Assembly (NCBI RefSeq): GCF_024139115.2
Contig: NC_085141.1
Span: forward strand, 392,136,632 to 392,200,631
Length of the DNA: 64,000 nt
Source of the DNA: Armigeres subalbatus
Taxonomy: Eukaryota; Arthropoda; Insecta; Diptera; Culicidae
Direction of reading: 5' to 3'
Position numbers and translations under genes: made by a program. Under the pieces are notes generated by a model that searched no databases, was not told the origin of the DNA, and worked only from the letters and a program-made list of their open reading frames with translations. Positions within the stretch are counted from its first letter, which is position 1. Each line of letters starts with the position of its first letter. Below, piece by piece: positions 54,314 through 64,000 of this stretch.

Positions 54314-56144
54314 GGGGAAGTGCTATTTGGCCGAAACCCATTCGGCCGAAAGCCATTTGGCCGAATGTCAATAGGCCGAAAGCCATTTGGCCGAATGTCA
54401 CTAGGCCGAAAGTTGTTTGGCAGAATATACCATTTGGCCGAACAGACCATTAGGCCAAAAGGGTCATTTGGCCGAATGGGTCATTTGACCGAAAGAGCCA
54501 TTTAGCCGAGAGGTTCATTTGGCCGAAAGGGTCATTTGGCCGAAAGGGTTCTTAGGCCAAAAGGGTCGTTTGGCGGAAATGGTCATTTGGCCGAAAGGGT
54601 CATTTGACCAAAAGGGTAATTTGGATGAAAGGGTCATTATGCCGAAAGGGTCATTAGGCCAAAAAGGTCATTTGGCCGAATAGTTCATTTGAAAAGTGAG
54701 GAAATGGGATGAGAAGATTGACATCTCACTTTTCACTCTTAATTTTTCTCTTCTCTTCCAAATAAGTATTGAGACGTCTCACTACCCACTTCGAAATACT
54801 TACTTTTCACAGTGAAAAGTGAGAAATGAGGAGTGATAAGTGAGACGTCTCACTTCTCACTTTTCGCTGTAAAAAGTGAGTAGTGAGACGTCTCACTAAT
54901 TTCTCACTTCTTGCTATCCAAAGTAAGAAGCGCGAAGTGAGTAGTGAGACGAGAAAAATGTGAGAAGAGAAAAATGAAGAGTGAGAAGTGAGACGTTTTA
55001 CTTCTCACTCCTCATTTATCACTTCTCGCTGTAAAAAGTGAGAAGCGCAAAGTGAGTGGTGAGTCGTCTCACTTTTCACTCTTCATTTTTCTCTTCCCAC
55101 TGTAAAAAGTGAGAAGCGCGAAGTGTGAAACGAGGAGTGAGAAGTGAGACGTCTCACTTCTCTTTCCTCATTTCTCACTTTTCGCTGTAAAAAGTGAGTA
55201 GTGAGACGTCTCACTCATTTCTCACTTCTCGCTGTCCAAAGTGAGAAGCGCGAAGTGAGTAGTGAAACGAGAAAAATGTGAGAAGAGAAAAATGAAGAGT
55301 GAGTAGTGAGACGTCTTTCTTCTTCCTCATTTATCATTTCTCGCTGTAAAAAGTGAGAAGCGCAAAGTGAGTGGTGAGTCATCTCACTTTTCACTCTTTA
55401 TTTTTCTCTTCCCACTGTAAAAAGTGAGAAGCGCGAAGTGTGCAATGAGGAGTGAGAAAAGAGGCGTCTCACTTCTCTTTCCTCATTTCTCACCTCTCAC
55501 TGTGATAAGTGAGTAGTGCGAAGTGAATAGGGAGACGCCTCACTACTCATTTCGCGCTACTCAGACGTCTCTCTTCTCATTCCTAATTTCTTTCTTTTCA
55601 AATGAATTATTCGGCTAAATGACCTATTCGGCCAAACGGCCCTTTCGACCAAACGAACTACCAAATGACCCTTTCGGCTAAATGACCTAGTCGGCTAAAT
55701 GACCTATTCGACCAAATAACCCTTTCGGCCAAACGACCCTTTCGGCCAAACGAACTTTCGACCAATTGACCCTTTCGGCTAAATGACCCTTTCGGCCAAA
55801 TGACCCTTTCGGCCAAATTACTCTTTCGATTAAATGATCCTTTCGGCCAAACAACCTTTCAGGCCAAATGACCCTTTCGGCCAAATGACCTTTTCGGCCA
55901 AATGACCTTTGCGGCCAAATGACCCTTTCGGCCAAATGACCCTTTCGGCCAAATGACTATATCGGCCAAACGACCCTTTCGGCCAAACGACCCGTTCGGC
56001 CAAATGACTTTTTCTGCGAAACGAACCTTTCGGCCAAAAGAACCTTTCGGCCAAATGACCCTTTTGGCCAGATGGGTTTCGGGCTAGTGGCATTCAGCCA
56101 AATGGCTTTCGACCGAATGGGTTTCGGCCAAATGACCCTTCCCC
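54314..56144. mobile_element. Foldback element, 1831 bp, with 17-bp minisatellite arms
   Basis: The left arm (54314-54696) is a tandem array of a 17-bp unit, catttggccgaaagggt. The right arm (55595-56144) is the same array in reverse (gaccctttcggccaaat). The outer ends match as TIRs (ggggaag, then tttggccgaaacccattcgg nearby on both sides), and the inner ends also match (ttcatttgaaaag). The core (54697-55594) is a separate repeat (see next entry). Because 17 is not a multiple of 3, all frames in the arms read through as AERVIWPKGSFGRKGHL-type repeats; these are not genes. The layout is like foldback (FB/Galileo-style) elements. No TSD determined. Confidence 0.75.
54697..55594. repeat. Core of the foldback element: gtgagacgtctcac higher-order repeat
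   Basis: Made of gtgagaagtgagacgtctcacttctcac-like short palindromes. A longer period is visible: aaagtgagtagtgagacgtctcact at 54873 recurs at 55191 (318 bp), and following landmarks (ctgtaaaaagtgagaagcgc, gagaaaaatgtgagaagag) recur in the same order. Strongly self-complementary. Confidence 0.7.
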
Positions 56145-56348
56145 GCTGGAATCTGGCAATAAACCCAACAAAAATCTGTAAATTTTGTTGGATGCATTTC
56201 AACATTATTTGTTTTGCTGAAAACCCGTCCTTGGACTGCACAATAGCACAGCCTCATATAAAGGTGTAGCCAAAACTACCAAAAAGCTAGTTTTCGAATT
56301 GGGCTCGTTAAATGTGGTAAATATTTAAATTTCCTCGTAGGAATATTG
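56145..56348. other. Short intergenic stretch
   Basis: Nothing recognisable. Confidence 0.3.
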
Positions 56349-56368
56349 TTCTTCTTCTTCTTCTTCTT

Positions 56369-56399
<31 letters not shown>

Positions 56400-56623
56400 T
56401 TGGCATTACATTCCAACACTGGGACAGAGCCGCCTCGCAGCTTAGTATTCATTAAGCACTTCCACAGTTATTAACTGCGAGGTTTCTAAGCCAGGTTACC
56501 ATTTTTGCATTTGTATATCATGAGGCTAGCATGATGATACTTTCATGCCCAGGGAAGTCGAGACAATTTCCAATCTGAAAATTGCCTAGACCGGCACCGG
56601 GAATCGAACCCAGCCACCCTCAG
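56349..56623 (-). mobile_element. Feilai-like SINE, minus strand, 5' truncated, with (GAA)n tail
   Basis: Read on the minus strand: B box gggttcgattccc, then cggtctaggcaattttc, cgacttccctgggcat, aatgcaaaaatggtaacc, ttaataactgtggaagtgct, gctgcgaggcggctctgtcc and a (gaa)n tail of about 50 bp (56349-56398 as ttc on plus). The A-box part of the tRNA head is missing. Confidence 0.75.
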
Positions 56624-57750
56624 AATTCCGACAGAATTCCAAGAGGAGTTGATGAACTGTACAAGATTATAAAAATAACATTAAAATAGACACAGGAGGA
56701 ATTTTCATCGAAATTCAAGAATTAAAATTATTTTCGAAGGAATTATATGGGAAATTGAAAAAGATTCAGCGAAAAGTTTTAAATTTTAGGAGGAACTTCC
56801 TAGCAAATAACAAAAAAGAATCTCGAAAAAAATTCAGACATAAATACTAAAGTAAATCTCGACGGTTCTTTTAAAGCACCTTTACTGGGAGCTTTCACTA
56901 AGGATACTAATCAAATGTGGAACAAGTAGTACACTTGCCTTAGATAACTTTGGTAAAATGCTTGAACTGACTTGTCGTTCAATATTCCTGATATCTCAAC
57001 TACATATCAACAGATCTTGGTCTTCCGTGTTATAATCCACCCCGAAAGTTCCTTCATTGAATACGATCTGTCCATGAAACATGTTATTCAAGGAATACCA
57101 GATCATCTTCAACATATATCTTATCCCTCTCTTTTTTACTGAAAAATATGAACATGTCAATTGCAACAAAAGATATTTCAATGATTGGTACTCATATTCT
57201 AATGGCTTTTCCACAAATAGGACCTTTAAATGGTCTTGTTGTGTAGGGGTTATCACGCCTGTTTAGAGATTAGGAGATTGACGGTTTGAGTCCCTCCAAG
57301 ACACGTGAATTCTTATTCGCAAATTTCATATCAATTTGTCCATTTCGAAATATGTGCAATGCATATCCACAGCCAAGATATTTCACTTTCTGTTCCGTAG
57401 AACGCCGTCGTCTCTGGTCGTCCGGAGGATACTCCCAGTCGAACCATTCATTGATTACTTCGACACGCACACCTTATCGTCCCTGACGCCAAATGACCGG
57501 ATGAACAGCTGCAATTCCTTGGTTATGATGATCCCTTGATTCCCGAATACTAATTCTCGTCCATGCTTAACCATTGTAATCCTAACCTCGAGTCACCACG
57601 AGTACGTTGGATTATGTCCCTGTCTTACTAATCTAATAATAAGATAATGCGATTGTGCATATCACAAAGATCCGTGGCTCCGTACAGTGTTATACACGCA
57701 TGAGCCTACCAAACAAACTAATTAAAAAAAAAGCATGATATATGTTGGCT
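56624..57750. other. Intergenic, no gene
   Basis: AT-rich with short opposed frames (57000-57540) lacking recognisable content. Confidence 0.4.
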
Positions 57751-57832
57751 TCCCTTAGCTTAGCGGTAAGATGCGCGGCAATAAAGCAATTCCAAGCTGA
57801 AGGTGGCTGGATTCCGGATCGATCTAGGAACA
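57751..57832 (+). repeat. SINE head fragment
   Basis: ttagcttagcggtaagatgc (A box), gcaataaagcaattcc, then aggtggctggattccgg and atcgatctagg correspond to the first about 80 bp of the SINE at 50766, with a damaged B box. Confidence 0.6.
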
Positions 57833-60800
57833 ATGGAAGCCCAACTAACGAAAAACAAACTGTAATACATAAGCATGACCTCACACTTTATTACAAAATG
57901 TACCTACACAGTGCATCAACAACCGGCAGAATTGTGTTCACTGTCGGAAAATCAAACAAATGTATATTGGCAGTGCTAACAATCATAGCTGTAGTCGCGC
58001 CGTACAACCCGTTGCATTATTAATCCTTAGTGGAAGTCGCTTATTGCTATTCGGATGTAAAACACGCTTTGCACCGAAAATCACTAATCCTGTTCGACAT
58101 GCATATTTTATCACGCAGAGCAGTTTCACGAGCTGAGCATCAATTTGAGAATTCTGACAAAAAGCCACATAATATCAACTCGAGTGCTGTATCATATGTG
58201 TTTCCAGAGCCAATAACTGCCACTATACAATCACCAATCATCAACAACCCATCGTCATTCCAGCAATCATTGCATTGGTAGTAAACAGATTTTGAAAAAT
58301 TCAATCCGATGGTAATCGCTTTTCCACCTTCCCCTCAATCCGTCCTCGAAACGGCGTGTTATATCAGCCCTCTAAATGGGTCTGAATTGCGCTTCTCATC
58401 TGGATAGTCGTTGTTTGTTTCCGGCTACATCATAGTTGGTGAAGCTGTAAAGTTGAAGCGGTGTTAACGTCACAAAAAAGCATAACCGCTTTATAAACGG
58501 TGTCAATTGCAGCTCGGATCATTGTTGTAAAAAAAACGGCTTTAGAACTCTATTCTTTTTTTATGAAATTGAATCATAAAATAATGATATTGCAGCTTAT
58601 TGCTCATAATGCACTATGACAAAGTTCTCATGTTAGCTTAGGCATGTTCGAGTATACGATCCAGACACCTCCAGCAGTCACTAACCTCAGGAATCTTCTA
58701 TTTATTGAACAGCAACTGCAGTTTTATCTGGATTCAATAAGAGAGAATATTTGTTTTTATGAAAGAATTTGCATCATTATTTTTTAACTGTTTTAGCCAA
58801 TTAGGTTTCTCCAATACTCTTTCAATAGTATTATAATATATATAGCACAGATTATCTGTGTATATGGTATATTTAGTTTATTCGCTACTACCGGATACAG
58901 TTACAAAACCCTCAAGAGAGCCGAATAAAATTCCATCGACATGCGATTGCCATAAATTTAGTATTGAAACTTGCTTCTTTTTTATGTTTACTAATGTATC
59001 GTAGATATCGCTAACGATATCTGCTACTTTTATCTTACGACACCACACCATCATGAAGAAAAATCCACATTCACAAATAGTATGTGCTCAACTGAGCTTG
59101 ACACAGTTCGAACGAAAATCTCACCCTTTACCGGTTTTCTACCGATGATACATCAGAGGAAAACTGAAACCTTAAAACAAATAAAATTTAACGATCTCAT
59201 TATTCGCAAACTCACCAGATTGCATACAAGGCGAGTCTTAGGTTTTTTTTTTCTCTTGCTTGGTTTCTCATATGTTATCCAAGAAAAACCTCCCTCGTTC
59301 GTCGTTTCGAAAGGAAAGTTACCGATCGGAAAAAGAAATACGAGCTCCAGTCAGTCCGTTTGCTTTGGTATATTTGTGATGTTACACTGCACCGAGACAG
59401 GGTTCTTCCTAGAGGTGTGAAATTCGACTCTTCTGTTACAGAAGCATTCGTGACATATGTTTTTCTTTTAATTCAGAATAACAGTTTTAAAACAAGTGGT
59501 AAAAGAAAATTACTAATGACAAATAACATGTAATTTGTAACATAATGCATGTATCATTCAAAAAGTTAAATACATCAGTGAAAAGCTGTCAAGGTACGGT
59601 GAGGATTGGTATGTGCCTAGTGTATGCTTTGCAAAACAGAGAAAAAAATATGGACCTGCTGATATTGGGATTGATGGTTAAGTTAACCGGATACCATACA
59701 AGAACCACCCACTAACCCCCACCTGCATGATACTGACAGAACATCGAAATGCTGCTTGCGTGGCGGTTCAATTCGTTCTATCTCATACCACATGGAAAAG
59801 AAATAAATAAATAAACAGCAAACCCAGTAGCAAAATATGATAGTCATGCTCCATAACGATGTGTTCGATCTTGGATACTGTGGCTTGCTCGTAAAGATAT
59901 AAACATATCCATGGTTCGACAGAGGCGTTCGAAGAATTTTCGTGGTAAGCATTTGTTTAACTTATTGCGAAGTTATACTGCAGCTCAAAATATATTTTTC
60001 TAGGTATATCACATGTTGTGTCAAATTTCAGACTCTCAACTTGTTCTTCAAAATAGGCTTTCTATAATGATGTTCAGGAGATACGAAACTGTTTCCTTCG
60101 CAGCTTGCTGATATTGTAGTTGTATTGTGCTCAGCTTAGTCAAAAAGCCAAACATTCGAAACCTTTGTAATTAGTTTTTGAGAAGCAACGATAATATAGA
60201 AATCTACTGCATAATGCTAGAAATACAATTTTTATCGCTTGAACCTGAAATCTTGGTGAAAATATATAATTTGGCAAATGCGCACTATCAATAAAACCCT
60301 AAAGTAATGAATGCGGTTTGATCTTATGAATTGATCAATGATTGTAATTGATGTTCATATATGGGCTAGTGATGAATATGAATGGGGAGTGGATGAAAGC
60401 TGTGGAGAACTATGACATTCCTTATAACATATGTGAGCCATCAAGAATGGTTTGGGATGTCGGAGGTCCCTCAGTTCGTGATAGTTCCATAAAATTCTAT
60501 GCATTTTGCTTAAAAAACTCAAAGGTGAAGCCCAATCGGGTTATACGCAAAGGTGACGTTGAACTACGTAGCTGTATGTAATGTACAGGTTTTAGACTGT
60601 TCTGTTCGATGAGATATTTTCGTTGTTTATCCTGTGCTCCTGAGATTGAGTGAGTATATTATTTTTTAGAGCAACATTTGAAAAGGATGATGAAAATAAT
60701 ATTTCCAAATAATCGAGGATGAACAAGACTCTCAAGCGATCACATATCCAAATAATCAATTGATAAAAACACGCTGGAAAGTAAGAATTCGATAATTGTA

Positions 60801-61470
60801 TCACCGACAATGTCGGTGATTGTATCTCGATTCAAAGCATTGGTAAATGCTACTTTATGAATTTATTTTCCTACATAACAACAAAATGCCAAACATCCGA
60901 TTGAACTTCATTGTTGACATCAAATTGGTATTTGTTAGGTTTACATTTACATGATAATCGATTCCAAAATTTGAAAAATTATCGCCAATGACAACTCGCC
61001 TACTTTTCACACCTGAGAAGTTATCAAATCTAGACTAACATTTGAAAAGGGCGTAACAGCCAAAATTTATTCCTTCTGAATCTTCGTCCACATATATAGC
61101 AGGGTCATTCCATACCAAGTGACCGAACCACTTGAAATCGACTTTCACCGATTTTAATCAAATTTCGTGGATTTGTTTATCTATCGATTATATGTAAAAA
61201 TCCAAATTTATTCGATGATTGGACGATTTGTAAAAACCATATTTTTGAACAACTCATACCTCGGACAGTTTTTAAGCTACAAATAACTTCTTTTTATGCA
61301 TTTTGAAGAGAATTCTTCAAACTTTTTGAGAAAAATATCTTTTTTGAATAGAAGTGTTGCCAACCCTATTGTTTTGCGTTTTAAGTATAAAATCGTATTT
61401 TTCTGCCAATGAGTATATTTTTATTTGGAAAATAACACCAGCATCGTGTTCTCCAGAAAATTTTGGATAA
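57833..61470. other. Intergenic, 3.6 kb, no gene that can be supported
   Basis: Short frames only (for example 57742-58023, 59082-59420, 60348-60581), none with a recognisable family, splice pattern or neighbour support. Confidence 0.4.
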
Positions 61471-61600
61471 GAAACACTCGAAACCCCAAGGTACTATGAG
61501 CCGTTCTCGAGTTATGGAGTTCTGAATATTATATGATTCATATGGAACTTGTCAATCACATAAGATTTTGTTATGCATACCTTGGGGTTTCGAGTGTTTC
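61471..61600. repeat. Perfect 23-bp inverted repeat pair
   Basis: gaaacactcgaaaccccaag(gta) at 61471-61493 is perfectly complementary to 61578-61600, with an 84-bp loop. It lies inside an 'oligo-A/T, gaccgaaccacttgaaatcg' repeat-like region (61080-61720). Confidence 0.7.
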
Positions 61601-63410
61601 GAGCCTTTTATGGAATTGCCAAGAATCCGAAGATATTGTTTCCTTCAAATAAATTGTAAAACATGTAACTTGAGCCTTTGAATAGAAAATAATGTACTTG
61701 GCAACTTTGTCACTTTGTCACTTTGGAAGGAATAGCTTTTCTGTATTGTTGTAGAGCGTACTATTAAACTATTACTCACATAGATACTATATTATTTCAC
61801 CTGCTATGGAAAGATTTTTTTTTAATTTTATAAAACATTTATTAGTTTCGAAAGCTCTCGGCTCATATGCCGTTGAGCGTTACGGAGCCGAAATCTTTAT
61901 ACTATTTTATTCTTACAAAATAACGTTAGATTAAGTGAACCGAAAGACTCGTGTTTTAATCTGGATTAGGGAATACAGTATCACAGTAGGGAAGGAGGAA
62001 ACGAATAATACTAAATTTATGACGATGATGAAAACATTGATGAAGTTCTTGTTTCATTACTGTTACGGGACATAGAAATGAAACAAGAATTTCATCACCG
62101 TTAAACAAACATTTTCTTAAAAACAACAAAGGAAAGACATACGAGAGGCAATTACGACAAAAGAAACGATATGGTTATCTAAAAAACCCTGATTAATTAA
62201 AATTTTAATAGGAAACAATGGGCCAGGATTTCCCGTAAAATGCAACATGGTGCGAACAAATCGATTAAGGGCAAGCCCCTAAATAGTGGATGAGACTATT
62301 TAGGACACACACACACATACATACACATACACACACAGACATCACCTCAATTCGTTGAGCTGAGTCGATTGGTATACAACACTATGGGTCTCCCGCCTTC
62401 TATACAAAGATTGTTTTTGGAGTGAACATAAAGCCTTTCGGTATACTTAGTGTACGAGAAAGGTAAAAATAAATTAGCTCATAAGGAAGTAGACTTTCAC
62501 TATGTTATTGTGGAAAAATAATGTATGAAAAGGCAAATCATTATGTAAATGGTATTTGTACGTACAGAAGGAGAGGGTTAGTGATTTGTGACAGGTGGGA
62601 GGTAAGAGGGTTGAAAATGGCGAAAAACGTTGGATGCAATTTTTAAACGTATTTTGTAGCTATATAAAAGGGAGAAGAAGACCTTAATGTCAATACTAGT
62701 CCACTAGAGCAGAATTATCCACGAAAAGTTTTTATCTTACTACTACTTTATAAAACCCACACTTCACAGCACGCAAATGTGATTTGACGATAGCCATGAG
62801 CTCTCTCTCACTCACCATGTAATCAAAAATTGTCAACTGTGTGTGTATATTATCAAAGTATGAAAATGGAGATATATCAGCTTCCACACTGATATTCTTC
62901 CCTCCCTCTTCATACGGGAGCTTGGCAGAAGGAAGGTCGTGTGATGTGCCATCACAAATATTGCCCTCCGCTCGCTTTCAAATCGACTTCTATAAAAACA
63001 TTCTTCATGCCTGCCGTATCCTAACGGAACTATTAATTCTATACTTTCGCCTCTAATTCTATCATGAACATGTACGTCTAAGTTTGGAAGATGATATTAG
63101 CATTTCCATATCATTGTAAATCGTTTAACTTCACGTAGAAGTAACACACACAAAATCATTAATTTAGTGAACAAATTGTAGTTATTCAGATTAATTTTTA
63201 ATGGAAAATTCTGGAAAGAGAAATGGTTTTTCCGTCTAACAAGGACAGTGGGATCAAAGCCCACCGAAGGGGCGGTTACTCTCCAATACCTTTTCCGAAC
63301 TAAATCTATCACATGTTGTACATATGCATAATCGAGTTTCAGACCAGATAGTGCTAGCAGAAACATTGATTTCTTGCATATGATTTCAACAATCAATCTT
63401 CAAAGCGTTA
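61601..63410. other. Intergenic repeats, no gene
   Basis: 62290-62340 is a (CA)n-type microsatellite. 62340-62470 ('cacctcaattcgttgagctg', 'cctttcggtatacttagtgt acgagaaagg') resembles a repeat that I associate with Aedes genomes. 62841-63056 and 63097-63396 are open but unrecognised. Confidence 0.4.
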
Positions 63411-64000
63411 TATTTTTTTTTTTAACTAATTTTATTTGCTAATTATCTAATACATACATTCATCTCTTCTATGAAGTTCATTGGTACTATACCACGGAGG
63501 CAACTTCAGAATCATTTTCAGAATTTTATTTTGAATCCTCTGAAGTGCCTTCTTTCTGGTATTGCAGCAACTAGTCCATATTGGCACAGCATACAACATA
63601 GCTGGTCTAAAAATTTGTTTGTAAATCAAAAGTTTGTTCTTAAGACAAAGTTTTGATTTTCTGTTTATAAGTGGATATAGACACTTAATATATTTGTTAC
63701 ATTTGGCTTGAAGGCCTTCAATGTGATTTTTTAAAGTTAACTTTTGATCTAGCAGAAGTCCTAAATATTTAGCTTCGCTAGACCAATTAATTGGAACCCC
63801 ATTCATAGTGACAATATGTCTGCTAGAAGGTTTCAAATAAGAAGCTCTCGGCTTATGTGAGAAAATTATAAGCTGAGTTTTGGAAGCATTCAGGGAAATT
63901 TTCCATTTTTGCAAGTAAGTGGAGAAAATATCCAAACTTTTTTGCAATCTACTACAAATGACACGAAGGCTACGCTCTTTGGCTGAGAGACCTGTGTCAT
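63411..64000 (-). pseudogene. Jockey-type LINE, RT C-terminal part and 3' end (runs off the window)
   Basis: The minus-strand frame is open from the right edge to a stop near 63447. DDTGLSAKERSLRVI (after the catalytic DD of motif C) lies at the edge. Then WKISLNASKTQLIIFSH, INWSSEAKYLGLLLD, LLIYKQIFRPAMLYAVPIW and LQRIQNKILKMILKLPPW are the usual order for Jockey-clade RTs. After STNELHR the frame ends abruptly (RDECMY), where intact proteins continue for some tens of residues. A 3' UTR remnant and poly(A) (T-run on the plus strand, 63412-63423) follow, so a small 3' deletion is likely. The upstream part lies outside. Confidence 0.8.

Noticed and set aside
55687..56241. Long minus-strand frames with AERVIWPKGSFGRKGHL repeats, resembling a repeat protein
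   Set aside because: They come from a 17-bp tandem repeat read through all three frames. The opposite arm gives the same peptide on the other strand; no start context and no domain.
57751..57832. Possible functional tRNA gene (A-box and B-box-like sequence)
   Set aside because: The sequence aligns with the head of the SINE at 50766 and cannot form a full cloverleaf; the same holds for 6467-6541 and 50766-50840.
1..64000. CRISPR arrays, operons, phage or bacterial genes
   Set aside because: None seen. Introns, SINEs, LINEs and DNA transposons show a eukaryotic chromosome; the regular arrays here are minisatellites without unique spacers.

Overview
The window looks like non-coding, transposon-packed chromosome from a culicine mosquito (Aedes-like). 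The basis is the mix of families (RTE-, CR1-, Jockey- and I-type non-LTR elements, Ty3/gypsy and BEL/Pao pol, hAT elements, many small TIR/foldback elements and tRNA-derived SINEs of the Feilai kind), together with the base composition and one host gene with a short 52-bp intron. Species is inferred by recognition, not by a search. The only host gene I can support is the 3' end of an insect gustatory receptor at the left edge (1-795).

Layout. 1-795: gustatory receptor C-terminus. 0.8-10.5 kb: decayed DNA with several small elements: TIR elements at 2935-3446 and 3863-4025, a 121-bp element with an 11-bp target duplication (3602-3722), a SINE with a perfect 15-bp duplication (6124-6541) and a 386-bp hairpin (7374-7759). 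One degenerate endonuclease/RT element is split into 4515-4770 and 8684-9905. 10.57-14.23 kb (minus): RTE-type copy 1, hit by a 241-bp MITE. 14.2-18.6 kb: decayed repeats, an RTE-like tail and a BEL integrase scrap. 19.3-35.6 kb (minus): a Ty3/gypsy element (gag end, protease, RT, RNase H, integrase, env-like remnant) cut into four pieces by nested insertions: an I-like LINE fragment (20584-21560), a 1.4-kb hAT element (21912-23313) and a 9.9-kb block (about 23917-33828). That block carries RTE-type copy 3 (24121-27399) and a second, inverted hAT copy (29964-31361). 36.0-37.05 kb (minus): BEL/Pao pol fragment. 41.3-49.86 kb (plus): a CR1-like element with tandem 5' UTR units, ORF1, ORF2 and a 29-A tail. 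It is interrupted in ORF2 by a head-to-head palindrome (45730-46011) and in its 3' UTR by RTE-type copy 2 (46419-49730, minus). 50-57.8 kb: SINE pieces, an inverted dispersed-repeat copy and a 1.83-kb foldback element (54314-56144) built from 17-bp minisatellite arms. 58-63.4 kb: nothing coding. 63.4-64 kb (minus): 3' end of a Jockey-type element running off the edge.

These genes do not form a pathway. The relation that matters is the order of insertion, which can be read from target-site duplications (TSDs). Gypsy is older than the I-like fragment, the hAT copy and the 9.9-kb block. The CR1-like element is older than the palindrome and RTE copy 2, and RTE copy 1 is older than its MITE. I found no new cellular system. 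The most unusual structures are the 121-bp element seen as a monomer and as an inverted dimer, the minisatellite-armed foldback element, the 9.9-kb block with a 21-23-bp TSD and the tandem 5' UTR units of the CR1-like element.
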